A DNA stretch of 64,000 nt from Ciborinia camelliae (lineage: Eukaryota; Ascomycota; Leotiomycetes; Helotiales; Sclerotiniaceae): positions 1,642,427-1,706,426 of the forward strand of contig JANPYM010000010.1 of assembly GCA_025890175.1 (NCBI GenBank), given 5' to 3'. A program made the position numbers and the translations under genes. This document shows positions 46,536 to 57,055 of this stretch, in pieces. Position 1 is the stretch's first letter. Each line of letters starts with the position of its first letter. The notes below the pieces were generated by a model that ran no database searches, was not told the DNA's origin, and saw only the letters and a program-made list of their open reading frames with translations.

Positions 46536-49298
46536 TCACTTTTTAAACGTCGCGCTTCTCCCACCCCGACCACCAGACTGTACTCTGCCCAACCCCTTGG
46601 CGGCATCCATACTTTTCTGATACGGATCAAACGGTTTATCTTTCTTAGCCCTGCCACCCTTTCCACCCTTTTCCATTTTCTCTTTCTTGGAATGGAGGAC
46701 CGAGTCTGCTTTGCTGTAGTCGAAATCTTCTTCCTCTTCCGGTTCCTGTTCCTGTTCTTGTTCTTCGGCTTCGGCTTCCTCGACATCTTCAGCCGCTGCG
46801 TTGTCTGCTTCGTTTTTCAATGCTTCTTCTCTCTTCTGCTTCTTCCACAATTTCATCTCCGCTTTACGTGGTAGACGTGGTGCATTCTCGGCACGAGCAT
46901 CGGCTTTACCTTGGCGTCTCTCCGTCTCCGCAGTTGGGGTGTAGTCGAGGGTGATGTCGTATTTGCTGGCGACCTCTTCATTCTCATCGGGGTCGGTGAT
47001 GGCATCGCTCTTTCTTTTGGAGCCGCGTTTGAGAACGAATGGTTCGTCTTTGGCTTTGCTGGGGGTAGGTGTTGCGACTGGCGTTTCGGCTCCGAACATG
47101 GCCAGACGTGATCGATCGGTAAGGGGTGTGGATGAGGCGAAAACTTCTTCCGAGAGTTGTGGTAAGGGGATTGCGAGTCTCATGCTATCTTGATCAAGAT
47201 TTGCGATTGAAGGTTCCCATATACTGCTTCCGAATGCACCTCCCCAGAAAGAAGATGTTTCGGTTGTAAGTTCGGTTTTGTCTACGGGTGTTACGTCGAG
47301 TTTGGATGTTTTTTGAAATGCAGCAGCGGTGGGGTTTGGAGTAGCGGTAGCATTTGGTGATCTTCTGAGGACATCTATTGATTTTGGACCATCTTTTCCG
47401 TTTGCTTTTGCAGACTTGATGAGTTCCAGGAGTTCTCCGGTGCGTGATTTTACATTGTGAGATATGGGTCGAATGATGCCAAGTAAAGCTATCATATCCA
47501 TGGGCATGAATTTTGCTAGGTTAATGATAACAGAATTCGACATGACGAAATTTATGCTCTCATCATCCTTTCTTGCTATCTGATCTCTCCAAGCGTGAAC
47601 GGCTTTGAAAACAGCAAATTGCTCGCTACTCAACAAAGCAGGCGTCTTGTAGATTAATGAGAACCATCCTCCCGGACCTTTTCCAGATTCTGTATTGTAT
47701 ATTTGTCGTTCATATCGAAGTAACGAAGTTTCTTTGGACTTTTGTAAGACCATCTCCAATCGATTTTCTCCAGGTATTTCAGTAAAAGGAACGTCAATTA
47801 GCTCATTCCGTAGATTATCAAAGATGTAAAGAAGGAAATGTGTATCAGATCTAGCATAGAAGAACATCTCTTCCGGAAGTGGCCTAAAAGTTCTGAGTAT
47901 AAAGTCACAAGGTCTGATGGTATAAAGCTTACCTGATTCGCCAATCCGCTAATTGGTATTTCTTGTCGGCATCAAAATCAATATACTTCTTTAGTAAGAA
48001 AGCCAAGCTTCCTCCAGCCAGCCCTAAGCTTCTGCACGCGTAATGGGTATCGAACAAGCCAACGATGTATAGCCCAAGATCTCGTTGGAGCCACACAATA
48101 TCCATATAAGCACCGTGTAGAACCTAACTAGTCAGCAAACATTGATGAGCGTTGGAAAGTATACAGTATACCTTGATTATACTTGGATCAGCAAAAACTT
48201 CATTAAGTACTTGCAGCTGTTGTCTCCATGGCTTGAGGGTATCCACGATCCAATCCTTTTCGCGAGTACTGATTTGCATCAAAGATACGAGACCAACATA
48301 TGAACGAGTATCATGATGCTCCAAGTCGATCGCGATCTCTTTCGCGCCTTTAAGCTCTTCCAGCATCTCCAAAACACCCTCATAAGTATCAACAAATGTC
48401 GCAGATGTGCTTTCGACCGGTAAATATTTTATTGGTTCTGCCTTCTCATACATAGCTTCTGGGTATTGTAATTGTAGGATTTCTGTTTCGTAAGGATGTT
48501 TGTATCTAAATTGCTTGTTAGTAAATCTTATAGTGGTACCCATTTCCCGGAGATTCTTTCTTTTGATCCGTTTTGCTTTGGAGCGACTGGCTCTAGCAGA
48601 CTTGCTTAAGTCTTCTGGCTTCTCTTCTATGCGCCGGGGATCCAAAGGGAGCAATGCGAGGGGAATAAAATCGGTATAATCATACAGTTTCTGATCGTAT
48701 TCGTTTGTGATCATGCAAAGACTATCCTTTAACGACACCTTCGCATGCGGTTTCGTTTTGAGAAGAGGTAACCAAGGTGAAGTATCCTCATTGTCAGGTT
48801 TGACCTCAAATGCGAGTTGCGGCTTCACAAGATTTTGTGTACGGAGCGAGTTGTCGAGGAATCTTTTCTGGGTTTTTGATGTCGCAGCAGGCTGGCAGAT
48901 ATCAGTACATAAATCAATGGCATTTGCGACTCAATCCTCACCTCTTCGACTTGTTTCCTTTTGATAATTCCTGTATATTCATCGAGGCAAGTATCCGTTT
49001 TTTCCAGTAAGGAATCCACAACGTCCACGACACTGCGCCAATTGTTGTCCACGTCTTCAACATCTTCCAAAGTAGGCACTTTAAGACCTGAGACAGAGCC
49101 CGCAGACTTGAGCAACTCATTCGCAAGCGCAAGCAAACGCGCATTCTGTTCGTCGAGAGCACTTCCCACCTCAGGATTTAATGATCGATGAAAACCGAGA
49201 TCTTCTGATGATATCTGACCGGCAGTTTTAATGGTTGATACAAGAGCTGCTTGAACTTCAGCTTGTAAGGACTTGAAGTCCTGCGTATCGTCAGCCAT
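46536..49298 (-). CDS. rrp6: Rrp6-like 3'-5' exoribonuclease of the nuclear exosome
   Basis: Exons on the minus strand are 49298..48942, 48891..48172, 48123..47933 and 47883..46536 (871 aa). Introns have GTGAGG/CCAG, GTATAC/TTAG and GTAAGC/TTTAG, and all phases fit. The N-terminal PMC2NT domain (about residues 5-100, the Rrp47 contact) precedes the DEDD-Y exonuclease. Its motifs are IDLEHHD (Asp about 308, Glu 310), [10 protein letters not shown] (Asp about 367) and [11 protein letters not shown] (Tyr about 432, Asp about 436), so the active site is intact. The HRDC domain follows ([20 protein letters not shown]). The C-terminal third is charged and low-complexity, with [20 protein letters not shown] and a basic GGRGG tail. 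It trims and degrades rRNA, snoRNA and aberrant transcripts in the nucleus. It is divergent from mdm35 across 444 bp. Confidence 0.96.
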
Positions 49299-49742
49299 GG
49301 TTGACGGAATTTAATTGTGTTGTTTGTGCAAAAGATGGCTTGGAATTCTCAGATTCGATTTGCTCAAAAAATGTTCAAAGTTCAACTTTCATACCCCGGT
49401 CATTACCCAGGTATTTTACCGGTGCGAGTGGTGGGTCCCTTCACTAGCGTGTTTTTAAACCCTTGTTGCAGCTTAAGGTTGGGTCCTCCGCATTTTCTGA
49501 AAATCAATCAAATGTTTCGCCTGAACTCCCTTTCATACCTACCTAGTACATCGAGGTCATTTCCATATATGAGGTGTCAACTTCACATGACAAGACAAAG
49601 AACTCAACGCGAACACGAACACAAGAGTGTGATATTATTATACTAGCAAACAAAACAGACAAGAGGCAAGAGGCAACATACAACATACAACACTCACTAC
49701 TCTACTCTACTCTACTCTACACATCAAAATCTCATCATCATT
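49299..49742. promoter_or_regulatory. Shared divergent promoter region, rrp6 and mdm35
   Basis: The 444-bp gap separates two ATGs transcribed outward, so both promoters must lie here. A CTCTA pentamer run (49695-49720) is in the mdm35 leader. No TATA consensus is obvious, as expected for housekeeping genes. Confidence 0.6.
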
Positions 49743-50263
49743 ATGTCGGCTTCACTTGCACCTGAATGTAATGAAGTCAAGGAGTATGTAATGAACTTTA
49801 TCTTCTATTCTATTTTCTTGACCAGTTGTGAGATACTGAACAATTTTCAAGACGATATGATTCGTGCTTCCTGAAGTGGTATAGCGAAAGTAAGTAACAT
49901 CAGCATTGCCGTTTAAAATGGTATACAGTACTAGGCCACCTTACCTAGAGTATATATATATATACCTAGTAGACTAACATCATCATTAGAATACCTTCGA
50001 GGTAAAGGTAAAGATACGAACGATGAGTGCGAATCTTTATTCAAAGATTATAGGAAATGCTTGACAGTAAGTTTGGAAAATCCTTCAGTAGTTCTGAACG
50101 ATTCCCATTCTAATTAATGTAGGGTGCTTTGAAAGAGCGTGGTATCGATAAAATGCTCGAAGATGCACGGGAGGATCATAAGGAAAATGATGCCGTAAAT
50201 TTGCGGCGGCCTTGTAAGTTTTTCATATTCTTTCTGGATCTAATAGCTAATGACCAAGCAGGA
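49743..50263 (+). CDS. mdm35: Mdm35/TRIAP1-like twin CX9C intermembrane-space protein
   Basis: Five exons: 49743..49783, 49852..49889, 49990..50066, 50123..50213 and 50262..50263 (82 aa). Donors are GTATGT, GTAAGT, GTAAGT and GTAAGT, and acceptors TCAAG, ATTAG, TGTAG and AGCAG. The protein begins MSASLAPECNEVKERYDSC. It has two CX9C motifs (ECNEVKERYDSC and ECESLFKDYRKC) that form disulfides by the Mia40 pathway. Mdm35 partners Ups1/Ups2 to move phosphatidic acid and phosphatidylserine between mitochondrial membranes. Length and the WYSEK, GALKERGI and LEDAREDH blocks fit the family. The last intron splits the stop codon (T|GA). If it is retained, the frame runs on for about 16 residues before a stop. 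Confidence 0.93.
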
Positions 50264-51349
50264 TGAAGTATATGTACGGCACCAAATTGTACAAATAGCA
50301 TTCCATACCTATACATGAGAAAGACGTCAGGGAGGTCCTGCAATTGGCATTCTACTCTTATTGAGGGTTTAAATCTATCTCAAATTGTATGATAATGAAT
50401 AGATGGGGGGCACTTTTACTTATCACCACTTTTTGTTGAGGTTTTAAAACTACCTCTACTTTTATGGTAATAAATAGATGGGAGACATTTATACTCATCA
50501 GCAAAATACACCGGCAACATATTACTCATCATTTTCATATCTTTCATGCCAATATAGGACTTTAATAACATACCCGTCAGATCTTGAAAGGGAGATTTTC
50601 ACATTTAAGAGATATTCTAAGTAATTCAAATGGTCTCTTGGGATTAGATACTTATTACTGTATCTGTATCTACCTAGGTACCTATCTAGATACAGTAGGT
50701 ATATCATACTGAAAGTAAATGACCCAAACAGCATCTTCATCACTCATCATTTACATATTTTACCTACCAATGTATAACTTTGATAGCCATCAGATTTCAA
50801 AAGAAAGATTTTCACATTTAGAACCTTAGATATACTTCCGAATGATGTCTTAAGCTTCCCGTCGCCAATGTTCCATACGAACACGTGATTATATCGCTTA
50901 GCCAAGAAAGCTTAATCTTTTTCATCCCTGCAAAAGAACAAATTGTTTTTCAGCCTTCTCTTCTCTGTTCTCTTCCACTTCTCCAGATAAGTATAAATCC
51001 CTGTATTAGGATTGGTTGATGGATAATAAGAATAAGTGTACATACCACATAGAAGATCCAGATCCAGATCCAGATCCAGAAAAAAAAAGAATTCCACCCA
51101 ACTTCTGGACCCTCCGACTTAATGAATATGTGGGAATCTCGAACCCGAACCTTATACTAGTGAAAATACCCTTAACCTTATACATTCATTTCTCATATCA
51201 TTCATTCTCCCTCCGCATTCACCCCTCCTCCCGTCAGCGTCTCCGTCGAGCAACGAGTAACCTTTTAACTCCTGCAGTTGGCAGTAAGCTCTTCTCGAAT
51301 TTCCCACAGAACAATCGTACAGTGATGCGCCAGCAATAGGGAACGATTC
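50264..51349. other. Intergenic with a diverged direct duplication
   Basis: Units at about 50519-50625 and 50736-50845 share CACTCATCATTT(T/A)CATAT, CCAAT(A/G)TA, ATTTTCACATTTA. A third, shorter relation is TAATAAATAGATGGG(A/G)G at 50390 and 50470. GATCCA repeats (51056-51078) and ACCTAGGTACCTA near 50672-50690 are short. No gene was found. Confidence 0.6.
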
Positions 51350-51663
51350 ATGCACCCCTTCTCTATTCTCACACTTGCGATTTTCGTAGCCGGCTACATC
51401 ACTGCGAGGTGGGACCTGGTTACTAGACTTTATGAGCTTGCAATATTTGCATGGGATCACGGAGTAGTGGTTAGCTTTGATATCCCCTGAATATTCTCCA
51501 AGCACCTCACTAATACTACTTTGGCGCATAGACACGCACTCTCAAAGGATTCGCGATTCTTTCCCTTTTCTTCTTTCTGTTCATCATACCAGTGGAAAGG
51601 CTCGCGTCGAGGGAGACGACACTTGTAAATAAGCACTCTACCTACAGCACAAAACGTAACTAA
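51350..51663 (+). CDS. Small two-TM membrane protein (83 aa), 110 bp upstream of gpi1
   Basis: Exons are 51350..51469 and 51532..51663. The 62-nt intron has GTTAGC, a CACTAAT branch and CATAG, phase 0. The first helix is FSILTLAIFVAGYITA, followed by RWDLVTRLYELAIFAWDHGV. The second helix is GFAILSLFFFLFIIP, then VERLASRETTL and a short polar tail. The spliced product is clearly hydrophobic and coherent, and resembles small uncharacterised fungal membrane proteins, though I cannot name the family. The location (mitochondrial or ER) is undetermined. It ends 110 bp before the gpi1 ATG on the same strand, so the two may share a transcript or the stop-to-start gap may hold a very compact promoter. 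Confidence 0.7.
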
Positions 51664-51773
51664 TAATTCAATAGCATCCGCGATCTGGGAACGCCGGCAT
51701 ATCTGCACGAGAACAATTGCGACGAAGGGGTTCTTTTTAAAGGGAAGGAGTTCAATACAGCTGGGAATTTGTC

Positions 51774-54149
51774 ATGCCCGATCATGATGGCTTGATGAGG
51801 ATTTTCTGGCCGGGGGATATTCCAAGAAGTGATTCGCCTGGAGTAATAGTTGGCTGGAGGAACTCGGGCCTCGACATATTCGTGGTTGCGATACTGGAGG
51901 ATGTTGACGTGAGTAGCAGTAAGGCTATGGAAACAGTTTGGACTGACGCAATGGCAGGCGCGCAACGTGGAGAATGCACTGAAAGTCGGAACCCTGTTCC
52001 GAAATGCAAGCCATCCTATCGAACGAATATATGAGTTATGTGGGCAATCTTCACTGCAGGTGCTGGGTCTGGCAAATTCACCAAAAGCCAATGTCGATAA
52101 CCTTCAAATCCGCGCAACTACAGGATCAGCATACAAACTACCCCAGATATCTTGTGCCCGGGCATCAACAAATCAAATAGTCGTATTTGATCGACCTCAG
52201 CCCAATAGGATGCAATACATATCTTTAAAGCCGATATCATTAGCACTGGACGATAAGGCTGAAATGACATTTCATGCACCAGACAGTGTTGATGCTGAGG
52301 AAGAACGAGAGGAATTAAGACAGAGAAAGAGGACTCAGGAACTGGTCGAAAAGTTGAAGTATCACTCGGTCGTGAAACATCCACCATCCCAAAAAGAACT
52401 TGCCTTGCCAAGAATAGTCAATCAAGTCAATTGTGCTTGGGAGGTCCATCAACTATTACAGAAAAATATCTCGCTAGTTGGAGCTCGGTCAAGGAGAAGT
52501 CTGAGCGTATCCGAAAGAGTGGTGGAGTCGGCAACCACGATGCGTGATTTCGTTCTTTTGACAATATGGCAAATGATCACACTCTACATATATCCTATCC
52601 TCAGGCGTGGATTCGTCATTGGCCTCATGTGCCATAGGCTTGCTGCCGAAGCTTTACTGTTGATTTTAGAATGGAGGGCTAAGCCAGATTATGCAGCTCT
52701 GAAAGATATCTCTGCAACCGCACAGCAGGTGGAAATACGCTTACAGCAATTCTGTTATTGGCCTATGCAATACGTCACTCTTCGGAGGAGCAAAAGAGAT
52801 TGGGGTAGTGTGACGACAAGCCATCCGGACTATATAAGATTTTACAATAGTCTTTGGCTAGTCGCAAACGACGTGATAATTGGAATTGCGTTGGGGTCTT
52901 ACATCATTGACAATTCTTCATGGGTTTCAGAAACCATTAGTGATATCCTGAGCACTTATTCTATAGCTGCACTACAAAGGACGATAACTTGGTTGAAGGA
53001 TTGGCCGGCTGGCTTGAAACTTAATACCGAATTGGCTGCTTTCTTAGGTGATTTATTCTTATGGGTCATCGAACATTGGTCAAGTATATTTATCTCCTGC
53101 TCCAATAGACTATACATGAGCTAACTTTCACAGGCTGTATTGAAGCTTTACATCCAGTATTGCCTCATGTTATATGGGTCGTTGGTTTTTCCAGTTTTGC
53201 TGGAGCCAGCATGCCAATCGCCCTGTTTTCCGATTTACTCACCATTCTAACACTTCACATTTACTCGTTTTACATGGCTTCGGCACGTATCTTCAATTGG
53301 CAGTATACGATTCTCCTCTCCTTATTTCAACTATTCCGCGGCAAGAAGCATAACGTTCTTCGAAAACGTATCGACTCTTGTGATTATGATCTCGATCAAT
53401 TATTGCTCGGCACGATTTTGTTCACATTACTCTTCTTTCTCTTGCCTACAGTACTTGTATTCTACTTGGCATTTGCATGTGCACGCATGGCGATCATCTC
53501 ATTAAAAGCCGTTTTAGACGCCTTACTTGCGTGCCTAAATCATTTCCCACTCTTTGCATTAATGTTACGACTTAAAGATTCTCAACGATTGCCAGGTTTG
53601 TTCTCACCCAATGTTTTCAGACTACATCATGCTGACATACAAAGGTGGCATACGATTTGAACTTCGAGATACTCAACAACTTGCAAGTCAAATACCCAGT
53701 ACTCCATGTCCCGCTCCAACGTCTTATATTTATCTCAAAGTATGATTATTCTCCTCTCGTGCGTCTATATTAACATTACTAACACAAAAATCCAATAGTC
53801 CGTCCCACTCACTTTCCGTGCCATGTTCCACCAATATTTCCAACTCGGACACCGTATTCGTAAACACTACGCCTCACCCCGCGTCCTCCTCTGTCTCGCA
53901 ACAGGCAAATTCGTCCCGCCTATCCATCGTAAAAATCTTTACTCTCTTCAATATAGCATGTTACCAGCACGTAGAGCGGGGATCATGGATATGTGGTATG
54001 CATTAACGGCGAGCTCGGATGAGGGAAAGGAAAAGGATAAGAGGAGGGGTAGTGCTGGGTGGTTGAATAAAGGAGTGGCTAGTTTGGCCATGGGGAATGG
54101 AAATTTGAGGAGGGGGAATGGATATATGGCTAGGAGAGGTGGACATTAA
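51774..54149 (+). CDS. gpi1: Gpi1/PIG-Q subunit of the GPI-GlcNAc transferase
   Basis: Exons are 51774..51908, 51958..53083, 53134..53595, 53645..53739 and 53799..54149 (722 aa). Donors GTGAGT, GTATAT, GTTTGT, GTATGA and acceptors GCAG, ACAG, AAAG, ATAG; phases all fit. The start gives MPDHDGLMRIFWPGDIPRSD, a normal Gpi1 N-terminus. The conserved core includes QFCYWPMQYVTLRRS, SHPDYIRFYNSLWLVANDVI, ITWLKDWPAGLKLN, GFSSFAGASMPIALFSDL and RIDSCDYDLDQLLLGTILFT, with several TM helices. Gpi1 is part of the ER complex (with Gpi3, Gpi2, Gpi15, Gpi19, Eri1) that makes GlcNAc-PI, the first step of GPI anchors. The C-terminus is Lys/Gly-rich and hydrophilic (EGKEKDKRRGS). Nothing appears broken. Confidence 0.96.
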
Positions 54150-55192
54150 AAAAAGGGGGTGGGATTGGTGATGGATGAAGGATGAGGAGATGGGGGATGG
54201 GGGATGAAGGAAATAATGAGGATGTTTTTGTATATATGGTTGAACTTGGTTTGAGTGAATGGGATGAGATAAGAAGAGATGAGATGAGATGAAATGAGAT
54301 CAATACAGAGCGAGGGGAGGGGAGGGGTTGGGGCCGATAGGTAGGTTTTGTATGTACTGTAGCATGTAGATACGGATGATTACCTCCCTAGTAGGTACTT
54401 AATAATAATATTTCCAAAATCATAATTATTTAAATTATTTAAATCATTCAAATCATTCAAATCAATTAGATGTGGTTATATATATATCATTTAAATTACA
54501 TAAGCAAATCCTGTTAAAATATAATGTCAAATGACCCAATAAATAGATGATAATTCTATTGGAGTTTTAATGTAAAGTGAATAACGTAATACAGATTAAT
54601 CTTTAATAAAGAATGATCAATTGGTTGATGATATGGATGAGATGGATGAGATGAAATGAAATGAGGTGACTGGAACTGGAATTGTAACTGGAACTGGAAC
54701 TGGAACTGGGAGGGACGTTCATGTTGAGGTGATGTTGGAAGAAGGAAAGGAAGTTGGTTTTGGTTTGGTGTAAGTAATTCCATGACGTCATTATTATATC
54801 ACATCACATCACATCATACCTAGGTATTAATTGATCCAAAGCAAGAACAAGAACAAGAACAAGAACAGAAGGAATTGATGCAGGTGATGTCTGGTTCTGG
54901 TTCTTGCAGGTAGGTATGTAGGTATGGTATGGTATGGTATGGTATGATATTTATATACCTATTTAAACTTCCTTTGATGTTCTCTATTATTTATTCTTTT
55001 TTCATCTTCTTTATATCAATAAATGTCATCTTGAATTCAATTCACATTATTTCTTTGAAGAATCTAAGGAATCTGAAGAATCTGAGGAATCTGAGGAATT
55101 TCTCTCCATAGGTATACAATACAATACAAATACACCCACCTTCCAAATCCAAATCCCAAATCCAAAATCAACCCCCTCAAAAGCACTTCAAA
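54150..55192. other. Intergenic with short repeats, no gene seen
   Basis: G/A-rich 3' flank of gpi1 (GATGGGGGATGGGGGATG, GATGAGATGAGATG), ATTTAAATTATTTAAATC near 54428, GGAACTGGAACTGG at 54670-54705, AAGAACAAGAAC at 54840-54865, GGTATGGTATGG at 54920-54945 and GAATCTGAGGAATC at 55060-55100. Confidence 0.6.
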
Positions 55193-55765
55193 ATGCAATC
55201 CATAACCCGCACTCTCACCCGACAATCGCGCATCCTCCAACCTATCAGAACCATCCAATCCAACCAAGCCATCCGACCCTTCACAACCACCATCGCAGCA
55301 CGAAAAACCGCCACCGAAACCGTCAGGGAAACGGTCAAGAAGGTCGATAAGGCGGTTGCTAGTAAAATCGTTGATGGTATTGAAGTTGGTCGTATGTTTT
55401 TTTTTGGTTTGGCGTTGCTTTGCTTCACTGAACATATCACCATATATCCATATATCCAAACCCAAAGCTAAACTAAAAGCTATACCCAAAGCTAAACCCA
55501 TCCACATTCTCATACTCCATCACTTTAAGTTTCCCATCACCTACCTACCTTTATGTTAATTTATATATACATACACATACATACATACATGCATACATAC
55601 TAACCCCACGCACTACTACTAGAAAGCGCCGCGCAAAAAGCCAAAGCCGTAGCCGGACTAAGCAAAAGCGAAGCGAAAGGGAAAGCCGCGGAGGTGAAGG
55701 GAGAGGTTAAGGGGAAGGCGGAGGAGGTGAAGGGGGAGGTGAAGGGGAAGGCGGAGGAGTTGTAG
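55193..55765 (+). CDS. Probable mitochondrial Lys/Glu/Ala-repeat (LEA/CsbD-like) protein, 113 aa
   Basis: Exons are 55193..55391 and 55623..55765. The 231-nt intron has GTATGT and ACTAG, phase 1, and contains CATA repeats. Residues 1-40 (MQSITRTLTRQSRILQPIRT... IRPFTTTIAAR) are rich in Arg/Ser/Thr without acids, a typical mitochondrial presequence. A helical ETVRETVKKVDKAVASKI segment follows. The C-terminus repeats GKA(A/E)EVKGEVK about three times, like CsbD or LEA stress proteins that stay soluble on drying. No enzyme motif is present. The last repeat and stop codon region appear duplicated in the 3' flank. The name is by composition, not by a firm domain match. Confidence 0.7.
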
Positions 55766-56263
55766 GTTGTTGGTTGGACATTTTGGGAAGGGGGAGGGGG
55801 AGGGGGGAGGAGTTGTAGGTTGTTGGTTGGGAATTTGGGAGGGGGGAGGGGGGGAAGGGGGAGGGTTGATGGGTTGAGGGTTATGGATTGATTGTTGGGA
55901 TGAGGGAGAAGTAAAGGGAGGATGGTATAAAGGCATATATGATTGCTAGTGGGGGACTTGTATTATATTATTATGGTGAAAATGAAGATGATGAAGATGA
56001 AGCACAGGACTGCACTGGACTAGTTTGGCATGGAATAATATTGTATTCAACTTATTTTCTAAATTATATTTACGATACTATAGTATAATCCGTCTTCACC
56101 ATTTATAATGATACAAACACCTATATATAAACCCACGAAGTATATATAATCTATAGATATCTATCCAGATAGGTATATATAGGTAGGTATCTAATATAGA
56201 ATCGAAAGGGTATAAAAGTAAAGCTTGTACTCCCCTTTCTTTTTCTAGCATTCCTGTCCTCCA
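55766..56263. other. 3' flank with duplicated gene-end sequence
   Basis: GGAGGAGTTGTAGGTTGTTGG from the end of the preceding gene recurs at about 55808, separated by GGGGGAGGGGG purine runs. Beyond 55940 the DNA is AT-rich (TATAGATATCTATC near 56150) with nothing recognised. Confidence 0.6.
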
Positions 56264-56514
56264 CTAGGCTTTTCGAACCGATTCGGGTCGTTCTATAATC
56301 GATTCGGGTTGGTTTAGGACTGTTTCGGATCGGAAAAACTGGTAGAAGGGTAGAAGGGTAGAATAAGAAAGATAAAGATAGGGCTTGAAGCTTTTCCTAT
56401 ACACTTCGCCTTCGATTCGAATTAGTTCTGTTACTTCTGTATTTAATTTTTCATTCAATTAAACTGACACTTGCATTAGTAACGCCTAGGAGGGGGAAAG
56501 TCATTTTATCACTT
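56264..56514. mobile_element. Truncated, diverged copy of the 5.8-kb TIR element
   Basis: The right terminus GTCATTTTATCACTT (56500-56514) is identical to that of 5802-6288. Upstream parts match in order: CGAACCGATTCGG..CGTTCTA, GG(T/G)(A/C)GAAGGG repeats, AT(A/-)GGGCTTGAAGCTTTT, TTCGCCTTCGATTCGAATTAGTTCTG and AAACTGAC. The left terminus is missing. Confidence 0.6.
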
Positions 56515-56654
56515 ACCGTACCTTAGATTGATGATGTAGTAAAATCTCTACATCTAACTTATATACAAATGCCCAGGTAGTAAAATCCTACCATTATGAG
56601 CTTTAAACCTTAGGTTCATGATATGGTAAAATCCTAGGTAGGTACTACATCTAG

Positions 56655-56830
56655 AACGATCGATTCGGTTTGAAATAGAGAGTACGAGGATAGAAGAATA
56701 GAAGAGTAGAGAGATAGAAGGATAAGAAAATCGAGTAAAAGAATAGATGGACTATTATGATAATGGGTATTTTAGAAACGAATCGATTGTATAATTAAAA
56801 TACTCTATTAAATTAATACTCGCATCACCA
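56655..56830. repeat. Second fragment of the same TIR family, adjacent
   Basis: AGAACGATCGATTCGGTTTG, AGAAGAATAGAAGAGTAGA and CGAATCGATTGTATAATTAAAA...ACTCGCATC parallel the internal order of the copy at 56264-56514. Termini are not preserved. Confidence 0.45.
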
Positions 56831-56965
56831 ACACCTCTTGGTTTCATCATTTATCTTCATTCAATTACTACAGTCATCTATCAAGTACCTATGTCTTACT
56901 AAGCAAAATCTCCTTGATATAATAAAATAGATACCCCACCTTCAACAAATAACACAAACACTCAA

Positions 56966-57055
56966 GCGGCTTTAGCTCACTTGGGAGAGCGCCAGACTGA
57001 AGTCCACTTCGGTTCATTAATCTGGAGGCACTGTGTTCGATCCACAGAAGCCGCA
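56966..57055 (+). tRNA. tRNA-Phe (GAA) with an intron of about 17-18 nt
   Basis: Acceptor stem GCGGCTT (56966-56972) pairs with AAGCCGC (57048-57054), discriminator A. The D arm is GCTC...GAGC. Anticodon stem CCAGA pairs with TCTGG around CTGAAG, with anticodon GAA and an intron (TCCACTTCGGTTCATTAA region) after the anticodon. The T arm is CTGTG-TTCGATC-CACAG. The intron position just 3' of the anticodon is the canonical one. A T-rich run begins about 35 bp after the gene and may serve as RNA polymerase III terminator. Confidence 0.95.
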
